Assembly: GCA_036250225.1 (NCBI GenBank)
Contig: JAPZLL010000004.1
Span: forward strand, 1,612,001 to 1,676,000
Direction: 5' to 3'
Length of the DNA: 64,000 nucleotides
Origin: Cercophora sp. LCS_1
Lineage: Eukaryota; Ascomycota; Sordariomycetes; Sordariales; Lasiosphaeriaceae
The position numbers and the translations under genes were made by a program. The notes below the pieces were generated by a model. The model searched no databases. It was not told the DNA's origin and worked only from the letters and a program-made list of their open reading frames with translations. This document shows, piece after piece, positions 43,312 through 57,062 of the stretch; position 1 is the first letter of the stretch, and each line of letters begins with the position of its first letter.

Positions 43312-46300
43312 TCAAGACTCCTCACCGGCGTCGCCAGCCTCCAACCTCATTAGTCTCCTCTTTCTCAACTTCTTCCGCTGCTTCACCTCCTTCCCGTCCC
43401 GCCACTTCACATACGGCGTCCTAATTCCCATTCCACCGGGCCCCACAGGTTCAGGGGGCAACCCCCCGGACTCACCCCGCCGCATACGCGCCCAATGCCA
43501 CTGCACCCAATACATCTGCTCGTGTTCCCTCAAATATCTCTCCCCATGAAACCCTTTGAGTACAACCTGCCTGCCCAGCATGCCAAGTTTCTTCCTATCC
43601 TCCGTCTTCTCGTACATCCTCTTGTTCAACCACCCGACATCCTTGGCTGTTAATCGATCCGGCATCAACAGATGCGGCAACACCGAGCCTCGGCCGTCTA
43701 CGTCTCCAGCGAACCTAGCCCACTGTCCGGCCATTGCAAGGATCGCAATCTGAGCGCGTGCCAAAGCGGTGGGGTCGTTGGGAGGTACCACCTCGCCGTA
43801 TCGAACAGACGGTTTGTCTGGGTCCGTAAGAACTAGCGCCGTTGCACCCACAGCGGTCGCCACGATGGGAACACCCGCCAAGGCAGCTTCCGCAATGGCA
43901 AGGGGAAGCCCCTCTGAAAGGGATGAGTTCATAAACAGCCAAGCGTCTTGCAGTGCATCCTGCGGTTTGCTGAATCCTTTGAGGAAGACGTGTTCTGCGA
44001 GCTCGCAGGACTCGATTAGCTTGGTCATATCAATATCGTAGGATGGTTCGCGGTCGCGAGCGCCGTAAACGAAGAGCTGGTAGTCGAGAAACCCGTAGGT
44101 ATTGACGATGACATCGGCCGCGAGAATGGCAGTCTTGATGTCTTTGATGAACTGGACGTTAGACAACATCACAACGGTGGGCTTGCTCGATCGAATTTGT
44201 TCGACGGGCTTGAAAGCGTTCATGTTGCTGACGCCGTTGACGATGGGGTCGATCTTGCGGGTGAAGAGGCTTTTGTGTCCGAGGCGATTACTGTCAGTAC
44301 CGAGCTCTGCTTCCCAAATTCTGCATCATCGTTAGTAGTATCGCCACTCTTTGACCGTAGAGGCTTACGGGTTGAACACGGAAGTGCAGGGCAACACCAC
44401 ATCTGCGTGAAAATAGGCTAGTCGCATCGCCAGTCCAATCCCTGAGAGAACCATGGACTGGACGGGAATAGTGAGCGTTGATTGTGCTGGGCTCAAGTTC
44501 AAGCAGCATTCTCTCCAGAGGATGGCGTGGTCCCAGATGCCAAACGTACAGCCGCGCTTGTGCTTCAAGAACATACCAAACAGACTGCTGATGCCGTGAT
44601 GGGTGCTCTGAAACACCTGCGGGCAGTCCTCGGGTGTTTGAACGGAAAAGATGAAGAAGTATGAGCTGTATATGGCGAGTGCGGTCCGGAAATCCGACAG
44701 ACTTGGTTTCTCAATCTCAAAATAGCCCGAAGGATTGATAATGTTAGGGTCGTCGTAGTGTGTCAGCCATGCTTCAACCCAGCCATTGCTGACCTCCTTG
44801 GAGTTCCAAGTGAGATTATAGTCCTTCTGCTCAAAGTAAGTGAACATTTCAAGAACTGCGTTGCTATAGGTGATCATGTCCTGCTTCGAAATGCTCCGAG
44901 ACCTCGCACCCTTGACAAAGAGCTTGAGTAACGGAACGAAGACCCCCTCAACATCTCTTTTCAAGTCTGTGTTACCAATCTTTTCTTCGACCTCTGACTC
45001 TAGAAGATTGTCAATGAGCCCATGGTTGGCGGTTCTCCCGTCAAGTCCCCAAAGCGGGAGTGTTTTGAGCGATTGGACGTTCCGCTCAATCTGAAAGCGA
45101 GGGATTCCGTAGTCGTTGGCAGATTCAGCCAAAACGTGGTTGCGAATCGTGCTATGGCCGTCTACAAGATCTCGCCGGCAGTTAGACACACCTCCAGGGG
45201 AGTCAGGCCAACACCCAAGATCATTGAAGATGACAGAGATCCGGGTGTCCGTGTCATGGTAGCAGTCCTGTGGCCTCAACGTCATCTGGTTTGCATCCCT
45301 GCTCAGGCCCATGGCGTACAGATCGGAGGACTTGATTGGCAGCATACAGACCTCGGAGACCTCCTTGTCCATGTCGATAGCTGCTGAGATCTGCTCCACG
45401 CTGGAGTCGAGGATGGCGGCCGCCAGGTCGAGTTTGCCAAGCTCACGAGCTTTCCAGTATGGCCTCAGCAGTGGTTCTTCACGCAGTATCATCTCGTCCA
45501 TCCAACATGCTGCGAGAGCATCAAGGGTGCCACTTGTCCGCCAATGGTTCCAGAGCTCAGTTCTCAGCCACCACGTTGGTATCCTCCGGTACACCACTTT
45601 GGCCCGCCGATATTGCCAAGTCCCAAGTCTGAATATGGACGCCCAAGAGTGTGGCGTGCTGAGTTGTTTGCTAACGACTTTGAGACGGTGGCGGGGGTGA
45701 CAGGCGAGCAGGTCGTCATTTTCGAATATGCAACCCTCTGGTCGCTGCAGAAAGGAGTCTTCATGCTGAAAGAGGCGTGGCGACGATAGCAAAGCCGTAT
45801 TGGCGGTTTCGTCCTTCCGAATCGTTGTCATGACTGGGTCCCGGCGGTGCCGATAATCGTAGTTGGTAATGTAGACATCACCACCAATTCTTTTTACAAC
45901 TCGCGCGACCCTGTGCGTTGGTATCCAGTCAAGTCGCTGAAGGCGATTATCAGACGGTAAAACCCCCCAAAACACTTGCAGCGTGTCTTGCGAACCACTA
46001 GCATGGAGCCGGAAGTCGGCCCTTAAGATCTCGCGATTTTTCGTGGAATCCCGCCTGTAAAAGTACCGGAATGCGTATTGCGTCTCGTCGAGGGTTATGG
46101 CGCCATGAGTCACTCTGCCTTTCCCATCATAGTGGCAGAGAGAGCTCATGTGGTCGTTGGTGACTGCTTTTCTTTGGGGATACCTGAGCCTTCCTTCCGG
46201 CGTATAAAAGTACTGACTAAGACTCTGGCCCTCCTTACTCTTGTCGCATCGAGTGACAAGACGAAAGTTTTCGTCGTAGACAGCATGAGATGTCGGCTTG

Positions 46301-49300
46301 GTCGAAGTCGGGATCTTATCGAGTAACCCCTCAAAGATGTCCATCACCATACTGCCGTCGTCGTCAACCTTGCGCAAGAAACCCGTCACGAACCGCCTCC
46401 GTAGCTGCACCACAACCCGGTTCTTCTGTAGACTACAAACTGCACCCTTTCTGGAAAGCTGCGCGATGTTCACGAGGGCGTGATGGCGGTAAATGAGGGA
46501 GGCATAGATGCAGAAGTTGCGTACTCGTCGACAAGCGGCCCAGGCGGACAGCAATGCAGGAAGAGCGACCGCTCGGACGAACCGGCGATTTCGAACCTCG
46601 AACCAGAGTTCTCTTTCGACGTTGGAGCTGCCGCCCGAGATGATAGCAACCCATTTCGCAAAGGTGATTGGGAACCGGGAAACGAAGGCTCCGAGATAGG
46701 CCAAGTCCCAATGATGGGTGACGTGCGACGATGAAAGACTCACCTTGGAATCGGTTTGTGATGTCGAGTCATGTAGGGGGGCGAGTGGGCCACTCTGGTT
46801 GACGAGCTTAGAAATCCTCTCGTAGATCATGAGTGTGAGTTGAAGGTGAAAGTCGCTCACTCGAACGTCATATCCTTGCTTGTCCATCCAGTCTTTGGAC
46901 TCTGTCTCTACTGTTGCAACTCTTCGCTGGACTCGAGACAGAATCAGCTGACGAATGCCTGAGGGAAGCTCATGCCACCGACTGTCAACATTTACACCCA
47001 AGCTGAGGTGTTTTAATAGTCGACTGTTGGCGAGACGCTCGACTAAGGGCAGCGAGGGCATATCCACTTGTGACAACTCAAGGTCGAGGCGCTCAGGAAG
47101 CCCGCTTGGGCTGATTAAAGCCTCTATATATGTCGCTTGGTCGTCGCTCAGGGAGAACATTGACCGTGAAATGTGATACAGCACGGCTTGCGCGATTCTG
47201 GAAAATGTTAGACGAGCGAGGACCTCTACTGACCCGGGAGACTTACAAGTAAGTGACAGCCGAGTTTTGGGACAACACCCCGAATTCAACGCGATAAGTG
47301 TCATTAGTTGCCAGGATAAGCTCAAGGACACCCTCTTCGACCCTGCTGATTGAGTCGAAATCTTGGAATCCTGTATCGACCAGCGCAGCTCGGTTGCAGA
47401 GATTCACCCTCATGCGGCCCGATTGCCACATAGTTCGGGCTAATTCGAAGACTCCGGTTGACCAATGAGGCTCTGGAATGTCAAGGGTACCGTTGAGGAG
47501 GTGTGTTACTCTCGTAACTTGGGCCAACGTAGGGGGTGCTCCATCAACCTTGGCCCAAACAGGTGGTGATGTAATACCCGGCAGGCTGGTGATCCGAGGC
47601 CGTCCTAAGACGATCTTTGGGTCGTCTTCATCCACTCTTGGCCGGAACAAAGGCGTTGCGGGCGTTGCTCCCCCAAACACCCAGATTGTTGTCAGGATAG
47701 CCGCCACCACAGCGCTGACACACAACGCGATGGCATCCATGTACACCATTGGCGTTCTTTCGATTGAGGATATATGCAGTACACAGCCGGTGAGATATCC
47801 GATGGCGGCCGCAACAATTATCGAGGTGACGTGAGCCTTGAGGTCGAGTGTGAAGCAACGATTGAACTGAGTCTAGGTGAGCAAAGAGACGAAAAGACAC
47901 TCTGAGGGGCGGTTTTACCTGGAATATGATGATTCCCGAGTACGAGACCGTGTACAGATAGTATAACCGCAACATGGTGACATTGTCAACCAAGATCCAC
48001 ACAAACATCGACGAGACTCCGAAGGCGAAACCCATGCGGCTACAGAGTACGAACAACGCCTTGCGATAAGTGCGGCGTCTGGACCTGCGGGCGTGCTGTT
48101 AGCAGACGCAAAGATTGGTTGCCTTGACGGACCGAACTTGCATTTCCCAGCTCTTCGTGACAGCAAGAGCTTCGGCGCAACCGGACAGCCTCTCAGTCGA
48201 CATTTCGTAAGACGAGTGCCAGTAATCTTGAAGGGTAACATCCAAGACCATGATAACGGTGCAAAAGTACAGAATGGCGAAACATATAGAGTATCGAGAC
48301 GTGTAGTGTGAAAATATGTCGATTTGGGATGCAACGGCGGCCATGGTGATGCTGACCCACCGGTCCATGAGACAAATCAAAAAGAGCCCGACGTTTTGGG
48401 TAACCTGCATGTGTTAGAATAGTTGTTCATACACAAGATTTCGCGAGTGTACATCATGCCCTGAATAGCGGAAGAGCACGAAAGTGCTGTGCTCCTTCAG
48501 ACCCTGAGTTGTCTGCTGTTGTGTTTTTGTGGCTTGACTCAACTGAGCAAACCACGACGCTGAAAATAGTGCTGAGTATTCCTTCGTGCCGTCCCCCTTG
48601 CGGAGGAGCCAGTCTATGTATGGAAGCCCTCTTACCACTCGCCGTACAAGAGGATCCGGCGATAGTACAGGTGCCGTGACGCCAAAAACATTTTGCTGAT
48701 ACGAAGAGACATTTTGTCGGAACGCTTCGATGGCAAGTTCTTTCGGGCTCCCTGGACACTCTGTACGGTCGATCATGATTGATGACTCGCTAGTATCATC
48801 CGGGCGCCGTTTTTCTTCCGTCCTCGATGCATACCAGTCAAGAACGTCTCGTTCAGAAAACTTCGGGATGTTCTCGGTCCAGCTCATCCATTCGTGGCAA
48901 AGCCGTCGGTATTGAAACAGCAGGAGACCAAGGAACATGTATCCCGTAGACAGATAGATCGCTAGGTCGTATCCGTTGATGAGGCTTGATATGGCCGGGG
49001 AGACGAACAAGAGTGGGATCGATCTCCAAAGAACCGTTCGTCCAGAGGTCAGAGGGCTTCCTCGTTGGTGCATTGTCGCTAGCACACCTTGGCACGTCAG
49101 CTTCCGTACGCCTTTGGACTGAGGCCCTTACCAAGGAGATTTAAGTAGGTGGATATAAGCATGAGATATGCAAGAAATGTGAGAGCACAGAGTAGGGTTG
49201 TTTTGAGGAAGAAGACGAGGGTCCCGGTAAAACCAGCAAGAAGAGTAAGAATGAATCCGCCAGAGAGTCTCTGGACATGGAAGTGGGTCATATTCCCGTA

Positions 49301-52183
49301 TGCGTACTGATTCGTCAGCTGTGTATCAGGAGTCCGGAAACTGACGCACCTACGTGTGCCAAATAGTAGTTCCCAACGCTTCCAACCCAGCCGGTAATAC
49401 CTGCCGAAAGCAGGAGCGAAATCAACAAAGCGTAGCAAGCTGCAACGAGATATCCGTCGCCCATGTAAGCAGTCATAAACAGGCCTCGGCCGACAAAGGT
49501 CAGGAGAACAATGTCCAGCATCGCCGGGAGACAGAATACGGAAAGTGAGCCGAACTCGCTCGCCTTCTGTCCAAAACCCGAAGCTTTTGAAGAATGCTCC
49601 CCCCCTGGGTTACTGGGATCCGACTTCGCGAACATGGACATGATCTTCCCTTCTTTGTCACTCCGCACCGGTGTGGGGGGATGCTTCGTCAGGAAGTCAT
49701 TGTGCCTTTGGAAAAGAATGTCCCCCAAAGTCCTCGGAACAATCCCAAAGTACAACTCGCACTGGGAACCGAGGACCCATAGCTCTGCAAAAACAGCCGC
49801 TTGATCGGGTTGTGAAAACACGGGGCAGTGATCCGTAGCTTCTAAGTAAACATCTTCCAGGGCAGCCTTCCGAAGAGCGCAGAAGAAAATGGTAGCAACA
49901 AGATCGGCGTTGATGTCTACCACTCCGCATTCATGCCAAGTTCCCAGGGGGTCGTATGCGTGAAGAATGGCATTGCTGAGCGTGTTGAGGGCTTCATCTT
50001 CACCCTGGAAGAGCGCGTTGCCTACCAGCATATCGATGCGCTCGTGTAGACGTATCATATTCTGGAGTGACGGCAGAGATCTTGCGCCCCTCTTTGCAAA
50101 GTATTGGAGGCGAGCGTCGAGCAGTTGGCACATGGAGATGGTCCCATCAAGATATCCGTGACTATGCGCCTCGTCCCATGATTGGGAGGAGACGTCGTCG
50201 ATGAGAACCTTGGTGCAATATTCCTCAATTGGGGCCCTGAAAAAATGACAGAGGCCTGCAACTTGGATCTGCTGCAAAAGGGAGAGGGCTTCCGAGGGCG
50301 TTGCACGGTCAATGGCGGCTTGAATGCTGTTCGGCAGCGACGCAGCCGTGGAGTTGGAAGACTTGTTGACCAGCCGCAGCTCTTCTTCATATCGGTGAGC
50401 CCGAGAGACCCCATGGTGTGCGAGCCACACGTGCAGAAGTGTAGCCGCGTCACATGGGCTACGGCGGGAGAGAAATATGTTGACGACGTTCAGATCTGCG
50501 TCATCCGAACTCGCTGAAACCCCCCAAAACTCTGTAGAGCTATCAGGAACGACAAAACCGGAAGCCAATCCCTTGTATACAACAATACTCCGCGCAGCCA
50601 GCCCTTCGACGAGGAGGCGGATGAGATAGAACTGGGCGGATACTTGCTGCAAGTCCCTGAAGTGACCGATCAACTCGTCGATCTCCACAACATCGAGAGG
50701 CTGCAGCATTTTGAGATCGCGGAGATGCACCTGGATTGCCAAAACCTTGTGATAATGCGCTGCGGAAGCCGTTACAGTAAGCGGCATACATCCAAGAGGC
50801 GATATCGGCACGCCGCTGGGCGACATCTCCCAAAAGTCGACACGCGGGGGAGCAAGGGCGACATAATCGAGAGCAGGGGTTGTTGACAACGTGAAGGTCG
50901 AGACAGGACGGGACCAAAGCTCTGAGCAGGAGTTGGCCAATAAATCGCCGATTTCAGGGATGATTGGTTGGAGCTCATCGATTGCCAGCCGAGCAATTTG
51001 ATAACCGGTGTCTTCTTCGCTGTTGAGGTGCACCTTCCGTTTTTGTTGCAGCCAGACTGCTTGCAGCTGACAAATCTCCTCCTTCCTCAGGAACGCGAAG
51101 GCGCTCAAACTTCTCGCGCTTTCGAGCTCGGGCAAGCCGACAAAACCCGACGTTGGACCATGCTCAAGAATGGCGTCAAAATGCTTTGCGACCTTGAAGC
51201 CCCGACAGACGACGGCCGCTGATGGCCGGTCATCCCACAAGTCGTGGAAGCCGACGAAAAACCCAGGCCTTTCTTCCCGCTCGCTGCCGCACCTCGTCAT
51301 TACCTTACGAAGCTTGTCCGATCGAAAGTAGTCACTTCTCTCGCCGTCCCGCAGGATGCAAGCGTTTCCGATGATGATCCCACAAAGGTCTTGGAAGTCG
51401 AGGTCCTCGAGAAAGCTCAAGTCGTCAGATGCACAATATACAGCTGTTGGTATATCTCGCGTTGCGAGCTCGGAAACAAGATCGACAATCAAAGACACCG
51501 CCTCCCCCTCGTTGTCCCCTAGACCTCGAACGATCCGAACCACAGCGCCGGCGATAGAGTTGTCTCTTTGAACAAGGTTTGAGATAAGATTCGACCAGAC
51601 TGGTATCGTTGAGCGGCTGAGCGTCACCGTGTCGATCATCCCAAAAATGGGGCGACTGCCGGATGGTCGGGTGAGAAGAGGCGGATAGCTTGATGCTGGT
51701 TCCGCAAATGATGGCAAGGTAACGACCAACGCTGGACCTTCACCATCTGGGAGGCATGCGCCGACAGAGAGCCCACCCAGGACACGGAAAGACTTGATGC
51801 CGGACAATGGTGTCAAGGCAGGCCCTCTGCGCCTCGAAGATTTCGATTCTCCCAAACGCTGCAGACGTTCCGATCCTACCGCCCCGGCTAGGGCTCCATC
51901 GGAGAATCTTGCCCAGTCTTCAACATTTGTCTGATAGTGGTTCGCATTGGGTGTCTCACCTTTTCCTCAAGAGTGAAACTATCCTGATGCTAACCCACGC
52001 GATTGCCGGCGCAAGGATGCAGACTGCGGACAATATCAACGTCAAGCGTTGCAAGGGCGTTTCAAGTCTCTCATCATGCGTCAGGAGGCGGTTACAATAC
52101 ACTTGTCGGCCTGTTCGGTTTGTGTTGCAGGCGGCGATCACAGGATCACCTGACAGAGATAAGGGTTGGAAGAAGGACGCCAT
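43312..52183 (-). CDS. gt4c: Gt4c-type giant membrane glycosyltransferase of galactosaminogalactan synthesis
   Basis: Exons (minus): 52183-51960, 51907-49354, 49306-49132, 49078-48453, 48404-48133, 48084-47919, 47866-47247, 47197-44369 and 44320-43312, giving 2,824 residues in one frame. An N-terminal membrane segment (about 49-70, LILSAVCILAPAIAW) precedes a ~750-residue soluble region, then many membrane spans between about residues 810 and 1,450, and a long soluble C-terminal half. The GT4 catalytic EX7E motif lies at about residues 2625-2633 (EGLPLAIAE). Together with the neighbouring uge3, sph3, ega3 and agd3 this fits Gt4c, which polymerises UDP-Gal/UDP-GalNAc and probably exports the chain. 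The exon 5/6 donor (GTCCGT) is weak. The ATG at 52183 is the first one followed by the soluble N-terminus. Confidence 0.85.
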
Positions 52184-54159
52184 GTCTTCTCGCGCAACGG
52201 AGCTAGACAACTGCTTCCTGCACTCCAGATTCTGCAAGGGAGGAGAGAAAGATTAGACATTACGCGTTCAGAGTCGCCCTCAAAGAAGATATCAACAAGG
52301 TACGACCACCGAAAGTATACAGTTTGGGGTCGACGACACTCGAAAAGCAGAAATGTCCTCGAACTCGACGGCCCGTTCAAATGCTGGGCTCGCTAAGGTG
52401 TATCAAAGAATGTGGAAATTCCCCGCCTCCTCGAAACTTACACATCAACGCGCAACAGACCTCCAGTCCAGGAACTGTGGCGCGCAAGGCGTCCAACCCG
52501 CAGGGAGCTTCGGCCGGATACGAATCGAAAGGACCAGCAGAATCTTGATGCAGCAGCGCTTTAGCCCGTGATCACCGAAATTGCGCCGTCTGAGACCTCA
52601 ATATCTCCGATTGGTGTCCGGCCATCTCCTTGAAAGGGCGTTTCAATGTTCTGCACGAGCACGCTGAATAGGACAGTCCCCATCAAACGGGTGGGCGCTC
52701 GGCCAACCGATCGCGAACGCTCGTCTATAAGCCTATGAGGATGCATTAGTTCAATATCCTACACTCCATGCCTGAGACATGGGGCTGCGAGGACACGACC
52801 ACGGTAACATTTCCACGTGGATACCGTCGTGGAAACAGATCACCTGTTGGATATCTTCACCCGCCCTGACACCACGAAAGCCCCGATGGTGACACAGTGC
52901 CACGATGCGCGTCATTTTGGGGCGTGAGCTGTGGCACAGACCTTGAGGACTCGAATTACGGAACATCAAAGGTTCTAAGAAGTCGGGAAACACCTTCGTC
53001 GTGCTGACTGTCAAGCTAGAAACAGGATCAACCAAGAATCACCAGACACTCCCCCCACACCACAGTTCAGGGCTGAACAGCTTGTGCACGATGTCAGACG
53101 TGGAACTTGGGATTTCGTTCTGACCTTGGGGCTCCATCTCCATGTGCCTCGAGCCCCGGCAAGCGGTTACACGGCATTGAGCGCCTCTGCGTGCAGCGCC
53201 TGGGACCGTTTTGGCTGGCTTCCAAGCCCTCCCGCATCCGAATCACCCTGCGATTGCCGAGGTCTTTAATTACGGTTCGCGTCTTTCTTTTCGGACCTTC
53301 TTCGGTGTTGTCAGAAGATCTCCTGAGGTCGTATGACCGGAGACTGTTGGAGCGTTCCGATGCCCTGCAAAACAATCTACGACCTCATGACTGACGGTAT
53401 TTTACTTGCCCTGAATGCAAAGCAAAGTTCAAGCACAACAGCTTGCTCAGGTACGTGGGAATATTTTCTAGGTACATCAGGGCGGGGGCTTCGCGTCAAG
53501 CCACCATGCAGGGTCGGGAATCACTCCACGTTTTCCCAACGCTGGGCATGGAGCCTGATCTGCAACTCCCGATTTGCAGGCTTTACTCCACTATTCCCAA
53601 AGCCATGGTCTCCTCGGAGACCCCTGGTTGCCGTTGGGCAGGGCCTCAGGCAACTACAAACCCCACATCACGCCCTCGTATGGACGCATTCACCACGGCG
53701 CTATTCGATGTAGCGACAAGACATCCTGGGCCAGACCCCCTGGATGAGAGACTAGTGGTTCCATTTCGCGGTGTCTTGGCTAATGCTGGTGGGAGAGCGA
53801 GCTGTACCCGCCGAGCCCTTTCAATGGTAGTTTTGGCTGTGATGCCATCGGGTATAGCGTCATGTCACGCCTCTGAGACTGTAGCCCGTGTGTTGGTACG
53901 ATTGAAATGGCGACACGGCGGTGTTGGGTTTTCATCGGTACTGCCGAGTCTACAGACCGCGGAGGCAGGCGATCAGTACAAACGGCCCGACGCGAGCTGA
54001 GGCGACACGCCAAAGATAGAAACTTGCGATATGGAATGCCCGCAATCAATCCTCAACCCTTTGCAGAGCTTTGCAAGCTCTTATACGTCCCGGCCCACAG
54101 CAGGCAGTGGACGGAGTCTAGAAGGCTACCCCTAGACATCGATACGGACTGCTGTCAGC
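52184..54159. promoter_or_regulatory. bidirectional promoter region between gt4c and uge3
   Basis: Nearly 2 kb separates two divergently transcribed GAG genes, so both promoters and shared regulatory sites are expected here. Frames at 53.1-54.0 kb on the plus strand are not protein-like. Confidence 0.5.
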
Positions 54160-55591
54160 ATGGCTACCGATTACCAGCAAGATGTCTTAGACTTCTATGA
54201 GTATGATACCAGCTCACCTATCCCATCATACTCTGCTTCTCCGGTCTCTCTCCCGACAACATCTCCCCCGACAAGCCCTGAGCTCTCCGACGATGGGTTT
54301 GACGTCGAGCCTCTACCAGTACCCGTTGGCGAGATCAATCACGCGGTCGATCCCTCCGAGTCTCCGCGATATCCATGTGTGGCAGCTGCCAGCTTCATAC
54401 TGGTCATCGGTGGGCTTGGATACATTGGATCACACACCGTTTTGGAGCTCCTTCGAGCGGGGTACAATGGTAGGCTGTCTCCATGACCGATCCCAAGAAC
54501 ATGGACTAACGGCACAAGTCATTGTGGTCGACAACCTGGTTAACAGCTTCGAGACGATTCTTTCCAATATCACCGCTCTCGCCGCCCAGCATTGCAAATC
54601 GAGGTCGATTCCCGTTCCTCTCATACATTTCCATCGCCTCGACTACCGCAGCCGCGCCATGTCTCATCTCCTTGAGTCCTACTCTGATCTTGTCATGACG
54701 ATCTCCTCCGACGGTGCCCAGCACATGACGTATCGTAGCCGAATCTCAGGCGTCATCCACTTTGCCGCTTATAAATCCGTCCTCGACAGCATCAAGCGTC
54801 CGCTCTCCTATTACCAAAATAACGTTTGTGGCCTCGTTTCTCTACTTCAACGTCTCGACCACCACGGCATCCACAATTTAATTTTCTCCTCCTCCGCGAC
54901 TGTCTACGGATCCAGAGCCAACGCTGGTGTCCCGCTTCGCGAAGATGACCTCCTCCACTACCCTGTCCCGTCGACATCGGACCCCAAAATCACACTCCAA
55001 CCGACTGTCCCCGGCCTCACATGTCCCTACGCCCGTACCAAGTACTTTTCCGAGGCCATACTTGCTGACGCAGCCATTTCAAACCCTGCCTGGCGAATCG
55101 TCGCTCTACGGTACTTCAATCCTGTCGGATGCGATCCCTCTGGTCTACTGGGCGAGAACCCTCGTGGTGAAGCAGCAAACCTCTTCCCTGTGATCGCGCA
55201 GGTTCTCACCGGTGCCCGCTCAAGCTTGGACATTTTCGGCTCGGACTGGGACACCCGCGATGGGACGGCAATCCGAGATTTCATCCACGTTCTTGACGTA
55301 GCACGGGGTCATATCGCGGCGCTCGACTGGAATGCAAACAAGGGAGGCGGTTTCAGGGCATTTAACCTGGGCAGCGGAAATGGGACAACGGTGCTTGAGG
55401 CCGTCAAGAGCTTGGAAGAGGCCGCGGGCAAGCGGATTCCTGTGCGGTGGACTGAGCGGAGAGATGGGGATGTGGGAGTCTGTGTGGCTAGCACGGATAG
55501 GGCAGGGCGGGAGTTGGGATGGGCGCCAAAGGAGACTGTGGAAAGGTGCGCAAGGGATCTGTGGAACTTTGTGAGGAGAGCGGTGAGATAG
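54160..55591 (+). CDS. uge3: UDP-glucose/UDP-GlcNAc 4-epimerase of the GAG cluster (Uge3-like)
   Basis: Exons 54160-54469 and 54519-55591 give 460 residues. After an 80-residue Ser/Pro/acidic N-terminal extension comes an SDR Rossmann fold with GGLGYIGS (84-91), NAD-binding V-V-D-N, HFAAYKSV and the catalytic YxxxK (YARTK), then FNPVGCDPSG and RDFIHVLDVA, all typical of GalE-type epimerases. Uge3 of Aspergillus makes both UDP-Gal and UDP-GalNAc, the precursors of galactosaminogalactan. The second exon begins exactly at the strand leading into the NAD loop. The N-terminal extension is longer than in housekeeping GalE enzymes. Confidence 0.9.
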
Positions 55592-56216
55592 GATGACAGG
55601 GGCGTTTGTTTTGGTGCTATTCAGGGGTAGATGGGTTAGGGTTCTGGTTGGAAAAAAAAAATGAATCTATCTAATAATCAAAACATCTATTAACCTATTA
55701 GTCGATTTGTCTGGAACGCTGCAGGTTTTGCAGAGCCTCCCTTCGTTAAGACGTTCGAGCGTTGATCCGGCGTCCAAACCAAGACGACTTGGCCAGGTTT
55801 GGGAAACACACGCGACTCGACCTTCGAGTGTCGAGGCAGGCCGTTGCGAGGCGACTGCTAGCAATGCGACCAAGCCAAGGTTGGATTGAGCGCTTGCAAA
55901 CGTGATCGGCTTCGAGGGATGGCAGTGTCACGCAGCAGCAGGTCCATAAAATGCCCGGCCTGCCTGTATGTACACAGGCACAGCAGATATACGAGGCCAG
56001 GCGGGGCCACAGGAACCATTGATGCTGTGCCACTAACCAGCCCCGTGATTTATTTTCGGGGCGGGACCGCAGACACGACTTGAGCAGAGAGGATGCACCG
56101 GACGAAGTATACAGTCTGCACTGATGCCTTTGTTTTGCATATGGAGCCTTAACATCTTCCTGCATCGTCTCTTTGGTGATAAACTGGACCCTGTCCAACA
56201 TTGCTATCGTACAACA
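55592..56216. other. convergent intergenic region
   Basis: 3' ends of uge3 (plus) and sph3 (minus). The A-rich stretch near 55650-55690 may include polyadenylation signals for uge3 (AATAAT/AAAAATG runs). No gene seen. Confidence 0.5.
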
Positions 56217-57059
56217 TCAGGCTCCGAGGGTTTCCTTTCCGGCCTTGTCCGCATACCGCACGTATTCCTGCCAGTTCGGGCAAAACTCTGTGTAGCCTGG
56301 CACGGCGGTGGCAAAGTGACCTGCAAGCCCGGCCGTGACTACCTTGTCCACGAATTTCAGCTGCTGTTCCACGCACATGGCGCTATGACCGATTGCCACG
56401 GACCGTCGTCGGAGGTCCTCCGGGAGCTTTGCGAGGTTGGCCTCAACGTAGCTCGAGTCCCACTCTCCAACCTCGTTCTCGAACACGACGATGTAGTCGG
56501 CTGACTCATAATGGCTTGGGTGAGCAAAGACCCCGGGGTTGTAGATGACAGTTGGGGGACTTCCGGCGCATGAACGTCCCTGCTGGAAGGTCAACCTCGT
56601 AAAGTTTGCGATCATCGCCATCAACTCGACATGCTGACTTTTGAAAGGAGCTTCGTCGAAGAAAATCCCATCGATTCGTATTGCGATAGCGGTAGAATGG
56701 CAGATGAGAGGCTTCGGTTGCTCCGGAAAGGTCGAAGAGCGGCAATATCGGTCCGTCCAAGTATGGTATTGGCGAATGTCGCCTTCTAGATCAGCGAGCG
56801 GCCTGTTTCCATAATCACAGAACACATAGCCCAGGATCTTGACATTAGGGGCCGCAGAGAGTGCCGTCAAAGCAGCAATGTAGTTATTGTCTGGCGTTGG
56901 GGTACGGCCAGGCCCGTTGTTAGGGTTGACGACGACGAGAAACCCCGATTTGCTTGTCGCTATCATTGACAAGAGCGGCTCCCAGGCCTTCGGGCTAGGG
57001 TAGATGTAGAGTGGGAGGAGGATAAAAGGGGCCTCGCCGTGTGAACTGCCAGGGAACAT
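56217..57059 (-). CDS. sph3: Sph3-like GH135 glycoside hydrolase acting on galactosaminogalactan
   Basis: 280 residues from the ATG at 57059. The spherulin-4/GH135 fold is visible from ILLPLYIYPSPKAWEPL (first strand) on. The catalytic acidic residues are the Asp-Glu pair at 135-136 (GIFFDEAP), and another Glu at about 194 (VVFEN) matches the conserved third acid. Sph3 hydrolyses GAG and is required for its production. About 20 residues (100-120) appear inserted before the catalytic strand. There is no signal peptide or membrane segment, although Aspergillus Sph3 is membrane-anchored. An acceptor (TTAG at 57063) directly precedes the ATG, and an in-phase upstream exon exists, so this may be the second half of an ega3-sph3 fusion. 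Confidence 0.85.
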   Translation of the reverse strand: MFPGSSHGEAPFILLPLYIYPSPKAWEPLLSMIATSKSGFLVVVNPNNGPGRTPTPDNNYIAALTALSAAPNVKILGYVFCDYGNRPLADLEGDIRQYHTWTDRYCRSSTFPEQPKPLICHSTAIAIRIDGIFFDEAPFKSQHVELMAMIANFTRLTFQQGRSCAGSPPTVIYNPGVFAHPSHYESADYIVVFENEVGEWDSSYVEANLAKLPEDLRRRSVAIGHSAMCVEQQLKFVDKVVTAGLAGHFATAVPGYTEFCPNWQEYVRYADKAGKETLGA

Positions 57060-57062
57060 CTT

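Noticed and set aside
53107..54000. Plus-strand frames between gt4c and uge3
   Set aside because: Codon use and composition are not protein-like, and the frames overlap each other in the divergent promoter region.
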